DNA from: Nonomuraea candida
Lineage (GTDB): Bacteria; Actinomycetota; Actinomycetes; Streptosporangiales; Streptosporangiaceae
Assembly: GCF_000725485.1 (NCBI RefSeq)
Contig: NZ_JOAG01000007.1
Location: 1-64,000, forward strand
Reading direction: 5' to 3'
DNA length: 64,000 bases
Below the pieces are notes generated by a model, which saw nothing but the letters and a program-made list of their open reading frames with translations, had not been told where the DNA came from and did no database searches. Position numbers and translations under genes: made by a program. Positions 53,701 to 63,918 of this stretch are shown here, piece after piece. Numbering within the stretch: the first letter of the stretch is position 1; every line of letters begins with the position of its first letter.

Positions 53701-54875
53701 AGATCCGCTACATGCTGCTGCACGCCTACGGCATGGGCGGCACCATCCGCACCGTGGTCAACCAGGCCAACGCGATGGCGGAGGCGGGCCACGACGTCGA
53801 GATCGTCAGCGTGGTCCGCCGCAGGAACGACCCGCAGTTCGCCATCGACCCGCGGGTGCGGCTGTCGGCGCTGGTGGACCAGCGCGACGGCGTCGTCCCC
53901 GACTCCCTGGCGCGCAAGGTGTGGCGGCGCGCCCGCGGCAAGATCGTCCCGTACGGCGAGTTCGCCGCCGAGTACTTCACCCAGCGGGTCGAGGGCGCGG
54001 TCATCGACTACGTCTCCGGCCTGCGCGACGGCATCCTGGTCACCACCCGGCCGGCGCTCAATCTGATCTCCGCCCGCCGCACCCCGTCCAGCGTCATCCG
54101 CGTCGCCCAGGAGCACATGAACCTGGCCTCCTACCACGAGGCCGTGCGCGAGCAGATCGCCCGCCACTACGGCCGCTTCGACGCGGTGGCGGTGCTGACC
54201 GAGACCAGCCGCCGCGAATACCGCAAGCTGCTGTCGGGCACGCCGGTGGTGCGCATCCCCAACGCGGTGCACATGGACGAGCGCAAGCACTCCGAGCAGA
54301 GCAACCCGATCGTGATCGCCGTGGGGAGGCTGGTGCCGCAGAAGGGCTTCGACATGCTCATCCCGGCCTTCGCCGCCATCGCGGACGAGCATCCCGAGTG
54401 GAAGCTGCGCATCTTCGGCACCGGGCCGTCGAAGGAGCGGCTGCAGAAGCGCATCGACGAGTCCGGCATGGGCGGCCGGATCCGGCTGATGGGCCGCAGC
54501 AACCGCATCCACGAGGAGCTGGCCAAGGCGTCGGTCTACGTGCTCAGCTCCCGCATCGAGGGCCTGCCGATGGCCATGATCGAGGCGATGGGCCACGCCC
54601 TGCCCATCGTGGCCTTCGACTGCCCCACCGGGCCGGCCGACGTGCTGACGCCGGGCAAGGACGGGCTGCTGGTGCCGGCGCGCAACGTGCCGGCGCTGTC
54701 CGAGGCGCTCAGCCGGGTGATGGGCGATCGCGAGCTGCGGGTGCGCCTGGGCGCCACCGCCGCCGAGACGGCCCACGGCTACACCCCGCAGGTCGTGATG
54801 CCGCTCTGGGAGAGCCTGTTCACCGCCCTGTCCAACGGCGAGCCGATCGCCGACGGCGCCCGTACCGCACGCTGA
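53697..54875 (+). CDS. GT4 glycosyltransferase
   Basis: This 392-aa enzyme has an N-terminal acceptor domain (GMGGTIRTVVNQANAMAEAG) and a C-terminal donor domain (AVGRLVPQKGFDMLIPAF, IEGLPMAMIEAMGHALPIV with EX7E). Its C-terminal half is closely similar to the remnant at 5338-5898. ATG overlaps the sulfotransferase stop. Donor and acceptor are unknown; teichoic-acid-like or cell-surface glycan use is plausible but not shown. Confidence 0.92.
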   Translation: MKIRYMLLHAYGMGGTIRTVVNQANAMAEAGHDVEIVSVVRRRNDPQFAIDPRVRLSALVDQRDGVVPDSLARKVWRRARGKIVPYGEFAAEYFTQRVEGAVIDYVSGLRDGILVTTRPALNLISARRTPSSVIRVAQEHMNLASYHEAVREQIARHYGRFDAVAVLTETSRREYRKLLSGTPVVRIPNAVHMDERKHSEQSNPIVIAVGRLVPQKGFDMLIPAFAAIADEHPEWKLRIFGTGPSKERLQKRIDESGMGGRIRLMGRSNRIHEELAKASVYVLSSRIEGLPMAMIEAMGHALPIVAFDCPTGPADVLTPGKDGLLVPARNVPALSEALSRVMGDRELRVRLGATAAETAHGYTPQVVMPLWESLFTALSNGEPIADGARTAR

Positions 54876-54895
54876 GGACGCCACGACGGCGCCGA

Positions 54896-54937
54896 GCTGA
54901 GGTCACGGCGCTGAGGTCACGGCGCTGAGGTCACGGC
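54896..54937. repeat. 14-bp tandem repeat, three perfect copies
   Basis: GCTGAGGTCACGGC is repeated at 54896, 54910 and 54924. The word GCTGAGG also spans the stop of the glycosyltransferase (54871-54877), so the repeat echoes the stop codon region. GCGCTGACG copies follow. Confidence 0.8.
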
Positions 54938-55008
54938 GGCGCTGACGGCGCTGACGGCGCCGGGGTCGCGGCGGGTGATCCGCCTCCGCCGCGACCGTGC
55001 CCGGGGGC

Positions 55009-56640
<1,632 letters not shown>

Positions 56641-56766
56641 GTGAGGACCTCACGAAGACACGCGGGCACGGCGGCCCGGAAGGTGACAGGAAGAAGAGGA
56701 CGACGAAGCGGCCTCTGCGGCGGCGGCGCGCTCCCGCGCCGGCCCAGGGCCGATCAGGTCCGGGCA

Positions 56767-56796
56767 TCACCCGGAGATGTCGTCGTCACCTGCCAC
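56767..56796 (-). CDS. Leader peptide upstream of the ABC-F gene (nine codons)
   Basis: GTGAGGAGATCAGAAC precedes a GTG that reads VAGDDDISG and stops at TGA. That TGA overlaps an ATG opening a second frame (MPGPDRP, later a run of RRRRRGRFVVLFF) that runs into the ABC-F gene out of frame. Leader peptides with attenuation are known for several ABC-F resistance genes. No mRNA fold was computed. Confidence 0.5.
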   Translation of the reverse strand: MAGDDDISG

Positions 56797-56969
56797 GTTC
56801 TGATCTCCTCACCTGGATCGAAAACGCCTATCACCATAGCAGCCGTTTCCGGGTGATCCGGCCGTCGGCGGCGTCCGGATCACCGCAAGTCGTCCGGTTT
56901 GGTGTGGGTTGTCGGGGTAGCCCGGAGCGACATCGGCCACGTCGGAAACCCCAGGCGAGGACAGACCCC

Positions 56970-57950
56970 ATGAGTGAGAACCCCCGATCGAGAACCACGG
57001 ACGAGACGGACGCCTCGCGCGCCCCGGACGGCCCCGCCGAGCTGCGCACGCGCTCCTGGTGGAACGTGCTCAAGCGGACCGCCGCGGAGTTCAAGGACGA
57101 CAAGCTGACCGACTGGGCGGCGGCGCTGACCTACTACGCGATGTTGTCGATCTTCCCGGCGCTGCTGGCCGTGGTGTCCCTGCTCGGCGTCTTCGGCCAG
57201 TCGGCGACCCGGCCGCTGATGGAGAACCTGGGCCCCATGGCCCCCGGCCCGGTGCGGCAGATCCTCCAGCAGTTCCTGCGCAACCTCCAGGAGAACCAGC
57301 AGGCGGCCGGCGCCGCGCTGGTGATCAGCGTGGCCGTGGCCCTCTGGTCGGCCTCCGGCTACGTCGGCGCGTTCATGCGGGCCTCCAACGTGATGTACGA
57401 GATGGCCGAGGGCCGCCCCGTGTGGAAGACCCTGCCGCTGCGCCTGGGCATCACCGCCGTCCTGGTGGTCCTGATGGCGGTCGGCGCGGTCATCGTGGTC
57501 TTCACCGGCAACGTCGCCCACCAGGCCGGGCAACTGCTCGGGATCGGCGGGACGGCGCTGGCCGTGTGGGGCGTCGTCAAGTGGCCGGTCCTGGTGGGCG
57601 TGGTCGTCGTCGTGCTGGCCCTGCTGTACTGGTCGGCGCCGAACGTGCGCCATCCCGGCTTCCGCTGGATCACCCCGGGCAGCGCGCTGGCCGTGGTCGT
57701 GTGGCTGGTGGTCTCGGCCGCATTCGGGTTCTACGTGGCGAACTTCGCCTCCTACGGCCGGACGTACGCCGCCATGGGCGGCGTCATCGTCTTCATGATC
57801 TGGCTCTGGCTGTCGAACGTGGCCGTGCTGCTCGGGGTGCAGTTCGACGCCGAGCTGGCCAGGGAGCGGGCCATCGACGCGGGCCGGCCGCCGGAGCGGG
57901 AGCCGTACGTGGAGCCGCGCGACACCCGGAAGCTGGACGGCCAGTTGTAA
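56970..57950 (+). CDS. YihY/BrkB family membrane protein
   Basis: This 326-aa protein has about six membrane helices and the family motifs DWAAALTYYAMLSIFPALLA, ASGYVGAFMRASNVMYEMAE and GFYVANFASYGRTYAAMGGV. Relatives are often called ribonuclease BN by mistake; the true function is unclear and may be membrane stability. GAGGAC precedes the ATG at 56970. Confidence 0.9.
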   Translation: MSENPRSRTTDETDASRAPDGPAELRTRSWWNVLKRTAAEFKDDKLTDWAAALTYYAMLSIFPALLAVVSLLGVFGQSATRPLMENLGPMAPGPVRQILQQFLRNLQENQQAAGAALVISVAVALWSASGYVGAFMRASNVMYEMAEGRPVWKTLPLRLGITAVLVVLMAVGAVIVVFTGNVAHQAGQLLGIGGTALAVWGVVKWPVLVGVVVVVLALLYWSAPNVRHPGFRWITPGSALAVVVWLVVSAAFGFYVANFASYGRTYAAMGGVIVFMIWLWLSNVAVLLGVQFDAELARERAIDAGRPPEREPYVEPRDTRKLDGQL

Positions 57951-58109
57951 TCTTTTCGTGACCAAATTTCGTGTGAAAAAGGACGAATCGCGGGCATTCT
58001 TGATCACGAAGTCCAGCAGAGGGCTTCATCTCACGCGAAACATGGCGTGCCTCTGCCTGGGCTTCTTGTGTTCCCCGGCAGGGCCGCTGGCACCTTTTGG
58101 AGCAGCAGA

Positions 58110-58886
58110 ATGCCTGTCCTGAACACCGCAATCGAGCAGCTCACCGCCGAGGAACTCCTGGCCGAACTGGCCGACCCGCAGATCTCCGAGCTGCACGCCG
58201 TCCGCCTTCGCGAGCGCCTGGTGGAGATGCACGAAGGGCTGGTGTCCGAGGTCACCCGCCGCTACCGCTACCGCGGCGAGCCCATGGAGGACCTGCGCCA
58301 GGCCGCGTACGTCGGGCTGATGAAGGCCATCAACGGCTTCGACCCCGACCTCGGCCACGAGTTCAGGGGCTACGCCATGATCACGATGATGGGCGAGGTC
58401 AAGCGTCACTTCCGCGACCGCACCTGGGCCATCAGGGTGCCGCGGGTCTACCAGGAGCGGCGCATCGAGCTCAACAAGGCGACCGCCGAGCTGACCCAGA
58501 CCCTCGGCCACTCGCCGACCGTGGCCGAGCTGGCCGCGAAGATGGGCATCTCCGAGGAGGAGGTGCTGCTCGCGCTGGAGGCCTCCACCGCCTACAGCAC
58601 GCTGTCGCTGGACGCGCCGGTCGGCAACGGCGGCGACGAGGACACGGCCGAGCTGAGCGACTTCCTGGCCGCGCAGGACGAGTCGTTCGACACCATGCTC
58701 GACAAGTACTCCGTCAAGCCCCTCATCGACGCCCTGCCGCCGCGCGAGAAGAACATCCTGATGATGCGCTTCTACGGGAACATGACCCAGTCGGAGATCG
58801 CCAAGGAGTTCGGCATCTCGCAGATGCACGTCTCCCGCATCCTGCGCGCCGTCCTCACCAAGCTCCGCACGGCCCTGACCGACTGA
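58110..58886 (+). CDS. RNA polymerase sigma factor, SigB/SigF type
   Basis: This 258-aa sigma-70 family protein has region 2 (LRQAAYVGLMKAINGFDPDL, FRGYAMITMMGEVKRHFRDR), region 3 (LTQTLGHSPTVAELAAKMGI) and region 4 with a helix-turn-helix (QSEIAKEFGISQMHVSRILR). It is the stress/sporulation type that is normally held by an RsbW-like anti-sigma factor. The ATG at 58110 has GGAG eight bases upstream. No anti-sigma gene is adjacent, unlike classical SigB operons. Confidence 0.93.
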   Translation: MPVLNTAIEQLTAEELLAELADPQISELHAVRLRERLVEMHEGLVSEVTRRYRYRGEPMEDLRQAAYVGLMKAINGFDPDLGHEFRGYAMITMMGEVKRHFRDRTWAIRVPRVYQERRIELNKATAELTQTLGHSPTVAELAAKMGISEEEVLLALEASTAYSTLSLDAPVGNGGDEDTAELSDFLAAQDESFDTMLDKYSVKPLIDALPPREKNILMMRFYGNMTQSEIAKEFGISQMHVSRILRAVLTKLRTALTD

Positions 58887-59073
58887 CCGGCGCGGCCGGC
58901 GGCCGGTAGGCGCGGACGCCCTCACGCCGGGGTTCCGCCAGGGGCGGGGTGGGTCGGATCGGGGCGGGTCGGGGCAGGTCGGGAAAGATCGATTTTCACG
59001 CAATCAGGGAGCTGACGCGGCTGGCGCGGGATGCGAGATTGAGGCCGATGACACCTCGGACGGAAGAGGGAGC

Positions 59074-60060
59074 ATGGCACAGACATCCAGCAAGCCGCCA
59101 TCCAGCAGGCCGCCGGTCGAGCCGGTGGACCGCCCGGCCACGTCACTGTTCGTCAACGGTCACTTCCCCCGGCGCCGCGCCCTCGTGGTCGGGCTCAGCG
59201 CGCTGGCGGGGTTCCTGCTGACGGTGGTCTGGTCGGCCGAGTTCGTGGACCAGGTCATCGGCCACAACGTCCTCAACACCCTGCTCGGGCACGACGCCAC
59301 GGAGTCGGCGATCGGCGGGGTCGCCGCCGGCGTCGCGTTCGCCCTGGCCTCCGGCATCGCCGGCACGTTCACCGCCTGCAACATCGCCGCGTTCGGCGCG
59401 CTGGCCCCGCTGCTGGGCACCTCCTCGGCGCGGGACCGGGCGGTGCGGGTGCTCAAGCCGCTCGGCTGGCTCTCGGTGGGCCTGCTCACGGTCTCGGCCG
59501 CGTACGGGGTGCTCGTCGCGCTGGTCGGCACCTCCATGCCGCAGTTCTCGACGGCGCCCACCGTGGCGGGCCAGCTGTCGGCCCGCAGCGTGCAGACGAT
59601 GATCATCTACGGCGTCATCGGGCTCGTCATGATCTGGATCGGGCTGGCCGCGGCCGGCATCGTGAAGGACCCGCTGGCCAGGATCTCCGCCCGCCACCCG
59701 AACGCGCCGATGGTGCTCATGGGCGTGCTCATCGGCGCGCTGCTGATCGGGCGGCCGTTCCCGCTGTTCCGCCAGATGTTCCGGCACGCGGCGGAGAGCG
59801 GCAACGTCCTGTACGGGGCGGCGGCCTTCATGCTGCAGTCCATCGGCAACATCGTGCTGATCGCCGTGCTCTTCCTGCTGGTCGCCGTGGTGTGGGGGGC
59901 CCGCCTGCAGCGCTGGCTGCTGGCCAGGCCGAGCAGGGCCGCGATCGTCATCACCGCCGCCTTCGTCGCGGCGGGCGTGTTCATGATCCTCTACTGGGAC
60001 GTCCGCGTGCTGGCGCGCCGCGAGATCATCCCCTGGTATCCCCTGGCGCCGTGGGCCTGA
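59074..60060 (+). CDS. Polytopic membrane protein, possibly CcdA/DsbD-like
   Basis: This 328-aa protein has about eight membrane helices. The segment ASGIAGTFTACNIAAFGALA recalls the glycine/cysteine-rich helices of CcdA/DsbD redox transporters, but only one of the usual two cysteines was seen, so the assignment is tentative. GGAAGAGGGAGC precedes the ATG at 59074. It is monocistronic, with a strong terminator after it. Confidence 0.7.
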   Translation: MAQTSSKPPSSRPPVEPVDRPATSLFVNGHFPRRRALVVGLSALAGFLLTVVWSAEFVDQVIGHNVLNTLLGHDATESAIGGVAAGVAFALASGIAGTFTACNIAAFGALAPLLGTSSARDRAVRVLKPLGWLSVGLLTVSAAYGVLVALVGTSMPQFSTAPTVAGQLSARSVQTMIIYGVIGLVMIWIGLAAAGIVKDPLARISARHPNAPMVLMGVLIGALLIGRPFPLFRQMFRHAAESGNVLYGAAAFMLQSIGNIVLIAVLFLLVAVVWGARLQRWLLARPSRAAIVITAAFVAAGVFMILYWDVRVLARREIIPWYPLAPWA

Positions 60061-60084
60061 CGCCGTAGCGGGCGGGCCGGTCCG

Positions 60085-60120
60085 AGGCCGGCGGGGCATT
60101 CCCCGCCGGCCTTTCTCTTT
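60085..60120 (+). terminator. Rho-independent terminator
   Basis: A 12-bp perfect stem (60085-60096 with 60101-60112), a 4-base loop and the tail TTCTCTTT follow the membrane protein gene. Confidence 0.9.
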
Positions 60121-60266
60121 GCCCGGAATGATGACTCAAAGCTTGGCAGGAAGTGGAAATCGGAAGACAACTTGTGGACGGCGATCTCTCTGGTCCGGCG
60201 ATCACGAATAACGCAAGATTGTTCTTGTCAGAGCGAACCACTCGCCACAGAAAAGGAAGTAGTCAA

Positions 60267-60704
60267 ATGCAGAAGAAGTCCGGTCTCCTCGCCAAGTTCG
60301 GTGTCGCCGCCGCGGTCGTGGCCGGGGGTCTGACCCTTGCCGCCCAGCCCTCGGCAGCCTTCGCCGCCGCGGTCCCCAGCTACTCCGTGACGCCGGCCTC
60401 GGGCCTGTCCGACGGCAGCTCGGTCACGGTGGCGATCAGTGGCGCGGCTGCGGGTGAGGAGTTCAGCGTCGTCCAGTGTGCCGAGGTGGGAGGCGTGCTG
60501 GCCTGCAACGCGGCGACTGCCAAGACGATCGCCGCGAACGCCGGCGGCTCGGTGAGCGCCCCGTTCACGGTCCACAAGAGCTTCCAGGCCTCCACCCCTG
60601 AGGGCGCCGCCGTGGGCACCGTGAACTGTGCGACCACCCCCTGCTACGTCAGTGCGGGCAACGCCTCCGTCTTCCTCGGCTCCAAGCAGATCTCCTTCAA
60701 CTGA
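60267..60704 (+). CDS. Neocarzinostatin-family secreted apoprotein
   Basis: This 145-aa protein has a Sec signal (to about AFAA, residues 1-34) and a mature 110-residue domain of the neocarzinostatin family: VTPASGLSDGSSVTVAISG, the disulphide pairs C71-C80 and C121-C126, HKSFQAS and the family-typical end QISFN. Known members carry enediyne chromophores. By memory alignment the aromatic residues that contact the neocarzinostatin chromophore (Trp39, Phe52, Phe78) are replaced here, so the ligand may differ. AAAGGAAG precedes the ATG; a terminator follows. Confidence 0.92.
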   Translation: MQKKSGLLAKFGVAAAVVAGGLTLAAQPSAAFAAAVPSYSVTPASGLSDGSSVTVAISGAAAGEEFSVVQCAEVGGVLACNAATAKTIAANAGGSVSAPFTVHKSFQASTPEGAAVGTVNCATTPCYVSAGNASVFLGSKQISFN

Positions 60705-60737
60705 CCCCGATTCTGATTTCTGAAGATTCACCTTGAG

Positions 60738-60775
60738 AAAAGGCCGCTTCCCCGGGCCCGGGAAGCGGCCTTTCC
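60738..60775 (+). terminator. Rho-independent terminator of the apoprotein gene
   Basis: A 14-bp stem (60739-60752 with 60760-60773) with a 7-base loop ends in TTTCCTC. It sits 35 bases after the stop. Confidence 0.9.
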
Positions 60776-60910
60776 TCATGTGCGGCGCGAATTGACTGGC
60801 AGGAACCTGTTGCCGGTCGTCAGTAAGCGGACGGCCGTTCCGCCCTTTTCCGGGCCGGCCGCGGCGCAGCATTGAAGGCGATGCAGGAGCCTAGGAAGGG
60901 ACCTATCACC

Positions 60911-61930
60911 ATGGCCGTCTTGACGTCCACGACCAGCCGGACCGCGCCGTCCGTGCCCGCGATCCGCCGTGTCGCGGTGGTCGGGTGTGGTTTGATCGGC
61001 ACCTCCGTGGCGCTCGCGCTGCGGGCCGAGGGGGTCCGCGTGACGCTGTCGGACCACGATCCGCGCTCGTTGTCGGAGGCCGTGAGCATGGGGGCCGGCG
61101 TCGTGGCGGAGGCCGGTGAGCCGCCGGCGGACGTGGTGGTCATCGCGACCCCGCCGTCCACCGTGGCCGAGGTGCTGCGGGAGGCGCAGGCCCGGCGGCT
61201 GGGAGCCGTCTACACCGACGTGGCCAGCACCAAGGCGCGCATCCTGGAGAGCGCGGAGGCGGCGGGGTGCGAGCTGCGCACGTACGTTCCCGGGCATCCC
61301 ATGGCCGGGCGCGAGATCTCCGGGGCCCGCGCCGCCCGCGCCGACCTGTTCGCCGGCCGCAAGTGGGCCCTGTGCCCCGGCCCCGCCACCTCGCCGGCCG
61401 CGACGCGGGCCGTGGCCGGACTGGCGCGGCTCTGCGGGGCGCAGGTGCGGCTGCTGCCCCCGGACGCGCACGACCGGGCCGTGGCGGCGGTGTCGCACGC
61501 GCCGCTGGTGCTGTCGGCGGCGCTGGCCGCCAGGTTCGCGTACGCGGGCGCGGGGTCCGAGTCGCTGTCCCTGACGGGCCGGGGGCTGTACGAGGTGACC
61601 CGGATCGCCGGCAGCCCTCCGGGCCTGTGGATCGACATCCTGGAGCACAACGCCGAGGCCGTCGCCGACCTGCTGGAGGAGGTGGTGGACGACCTGACCG
61701 CGGTCCGGGCGGCGCTGCGGCAGCCGGACGGGGGCGGCCGCTGGGGCGTGGTGGCCGACCTGCTGGTGCGGGGGAACCTCGGCCGGGAGCGCGTCGTCGA
61801 CTCCTACGCGCCGGGCGGCGGCGAGCCGGTCCCCGCCCACCCCCTGCCCGAGACCCTGCCCGAGACCCTGCCCGAGACCCTGCCCGAGACCCTGCCCGAG
61901 ACCCTGCCCGAGACCCTGGAGGCGGCCTGA
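60911..61930 (+). CDS. tyrA: Prephenate dehydrogenase (TyrA) with a LPET repeat tail
   Basis: This 339-aa enzyme should convert prephenate to 4-hydroxyphenylpyruvate, the tyrosine branch. The Rossmann motif is VVGCGLIGTS (Gly25, Gly27, Gly30) and the catalytic region is GHPMAGREISGARAARADL. The tail has six copies of LPET coded by a 12-base repeat (61844-61915), which is probably disordered. AAGGGA precedes the ATG at 60911. A stray TyrA beside a carrier protein and an oxygenase suggests supply of tyrosine to a product pathway. Confidence 0.88.
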   Translation: MAVLTSTTSRTAPSVPAIRRVAVVGCGLIGTSVALALRAEGVRVTLSDHDPRSLSEAVSMGAGVVAEAGEPPADVVVIATPPSTVAEVLREAQARRLGAVYTDVASTKARILESAEAAGCELRTYVPGHPMAGREISGARAARADLFAGRKWALCPGPATSPAATRAVAGLARLCGAQVRLLPPDAHDRAVAAVSHAPLVLSAALAARFAYAGAGSESLSLTGRGLYEVTRIAGSPPGLWIDILEHNAEAVADLLEEVVDDLTAVRAALRQPDGGGRWGVVADLLVRGNLGRERVVDSYAPGGGEPVPAHPLPETLPETLPETLPETLPETLPETLEAA

Positions 61931-62052
61931 CGGAAGGCGCCCCGCGGCCCCGTCCGGGTCCGCGGGGGCGCGACCGGCCGGGCCGCCCCCGTCGTCCCGG
62001 CACGCGGATGCCCCGCGGCCGTGCGGGCCGCGGGGCAGCTGCGGAGGGGGCG

Positions 62053-63237
62053 TCAGATGTAGAGGGTGTTGGGCTCAAGGCCGCACAGCACCCGGCCGTA
62101 CAGCTCGGTGTTGGTGTTGGGGTGCATCAGCGCGTGCAGGTTGGCGCTCTGCACGTCGCGCAGGATGCGCTGGATCGGCACGTCGGAGTAGATGGACGAG
62201 CCGCCGCTCGCCGAGGCCAGGATGTCCACGGCCTCCTTGGCCAGCGAGCACACCGCGCCCATGTCGGCGCGGACCCGGGCCCGCTCCTCCACGGTCCACT
62301 GCTCGCCGCGCTCGCTCTTGCCGTCCACGGTGTCGGCCAGCCGCTCGGCGTGGAACTGGGCCTGGTCGATCTTGAGCGTGGCCGTGGCGACCTGGTGGTG
62401 GGTGAGAGGCGCCTGGCTCTGCTGCTCGTACGCCGTGTAGGTGATCTTGCGTCCCGGCAGGCGCTCCAGGAACGCCGTCTTCGCCGCCTTGGCCAGGCCG
62501 AGCACGGTGCCGACCGAGGAGGCGGAGGCCACGGGCAGCAGCGGGGCCCGGTAGATCGGGATGTCGGCGTTCAGGCGGGAGGCGTACTGCTCCTGCAGCA
62601 CCGCGGGCAGCGGCAGCACCCGGTCGGCCGGGATGAACACGTCCTGCGCGACCGTGCTGACGCTGCCGGTGCCCTGGAGCCCGGTCGTGTGCCAGTCGTC
62701 GATGATCTGCAGCTCCGAGGTGGGCACCAGCGCCATGATCGGCATGGGCTGCTGGTCGGGCCCGACCTGGATGGCCACGATCTCCTGCCAGTGGCTGTGC
62801 CAGGCGCCGCTGACGAAGCCCCACTTGCCGTTGACCACGACGCCGCCGTCCACCGGGGCGGCCATCGCGGTGGGGCTCAGCGTCCCGCACACCCGCACGT
62901 CGGGGGTCGAGAACACCTCGGCCTGCACGTGGTCGGGGAACAGGCACACCATCCACGTCGGGATCCAGTAGACCGAGGCGGTCCACGCGGCGGATCCGTC
63001 GGCCTGTCCCAGCTCGGCCCCCACCTCGACCAGGGTGCGGGTGTTGCACTCGTAGCCGCCGAAGCGCTCGGGCACCCTCATCCTGAAGACGCCGGCGTCG
63101 GCCAGGGCCTCGATCGTCTCCTCGTGCAGGCGCCGGTTCTGCTCGGCCCAGGCCGCGTTGGCCTTCAGGACCGGTGCGAGCGCGGACACCCGCCGCACGA
63201 ACTCCTCCCGGGCCGGAACCTCCGTCGTCGTCACCAT
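62053..63237 (-). CDS. Acyl-CoA dehydrogenase-fold flavin monooxygenase
   Basis: This 394-aa protein has the fold of group-D flavin oxygenases (RVPERFGGYECNTRTLVEVG, AWTASVYWIPTWMV, GKWGFVSGAWHSHWQ and a helical C-terminal domain with RDVQSANLHALMHPN). Relatives hydroxylate aromatic substrates, some bound to carrier proteins, with FADH2 from a partner reductase, which is not in view. AGGAGGA precedes the ATG. It is followed (upstream on the minus strand) by the carrier gene and could act on a tethered amino acid. Confidence 0.85.
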   Translation of the reverse strand: MVTTTEVPAREEFVRRVSALAPVLKANAAWAEQNRRLHEETIEALADAGVFRMRVPERFGGYECNTRTLVEVGAELGQADGSAAWTASVYWIPTWMVCLFPDHVQAEVFSTPDVRVCGTLSPTAMAAPVDGGVVVNGKWGFVSGAWHSHWQEIVAIQVGPDQQPMPIMALVPTSELQIIDDWHTTGLQGTGSVSTVAQDVFIPADRVLPLPAVLQEQYASRLNADIPIYRAPLLPVASASSVGTVLGLAKAAKTAFLERLPGRKITYTAYEQQSQAPLTHHQVATATLKIDQAQFHAERLADTVDGKSERGEQWTVEERARVRADMGAVCSLAKEAVDILASASGGSSIYSDVPIQRILRDVQSANLHALMHPNTNTELYGRVLCGLEPNTLYI

Positions 63238-63370
63238 TTCCTCCTCATGTTCCCTGCGGGACGCTCCAGTGGTCCCTCGGACGGGCCGCTGCGGCCGCGT
63301 GTCCCCGCGGCCCAGCGGTCGAGCGGGTCGAAGCTCGCGCGTCGTGCGCGGACCCGCTCGGGCGACGCGG

Positions 63371-63646
63371 TCAGACGGGGGACGTGACCTTCGCCGCGGC
63401 GGCGACCCTGAGCACCAGAGCCTCCAGGTTGGGGTCCTCCTCGAAGATGTCGCCCACCTCGATGGCGACGCCCAGCTCCTCCTCGATGCGCGACACGATG
63501 CGGATCGCGGAGATCGACTCGCCCTCCAGATCGAAGAACGTCGCGTCCGCCATGTCGGCCGGCACGTCGAGCACGTACCGCCAGATCTCGCCGACCTTTT
63601 CCTCGATAAGGGAGAAACTCAGCTCGCTTTCCCGATTATCAGCCAT
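63371..63646 (-). CDS. Free-standing acyl/peptidyl carrier protein
   Basis: This 91-aa protein has the phosphopantetheine site EGES44 in FFDLEGESISAIRIVSRIEE, in place of the usual GGDSL. The helices match PCP/ACP folds. GGAGGGCGCCGG precedes the ATG at 63646. Such single PCPs tether amino acids for tailoring, e.g. beta-tyrosine units. It is co-directional with the flavin oxygenase, 133 bases apart. Confidence 0.88.
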   Translation of the reverse strand: MADNRESELSFSLIEEKVGEIWRYVLDVPADMADATFFDLEGESISAIRIVSRIEEELGVAIEVGDIFEEDPNLEALVLRVAAAAKVTSPV

Positions 63647-63918
63647 CCGGCGCCCTCCACTCCCGAAATCCCACTTGTAGGCGCGTGGCCCGCGAACGGA
63701 TACCCGCCCTGAATACCGGTTCCTGCGGATATCGTCACAGGCCGGGTGGGCGCTCACATCTTTGAGAATGCGGAAAACCGGATGGCCGATCGGGCACGGC
63801 AGGAGAAAGCCCGCGGCGCACGCGGAGTTAAGGTCGCGGAAGGTCTGGCCGGCGGCGGCCGGCTGTTTTCCCGGCCGCCGCGCGGCCCCTGCTTTCACCC
63901 TGAGTGGAGGACGAAGGA

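Noticed and set aside
56641..56770. MPGPDRP frame as a real gene
   Set aside because: It runs into the ABC-F gene out of frame; it was kept only as part of the leader.
61844..61915. LPET repeats as sortase signals
   Set aside because: Sortase motifs need LPxTG, a membrane helix and a signal peptide; the enzyme is cytoplasmic and the repeat reads LPETL.
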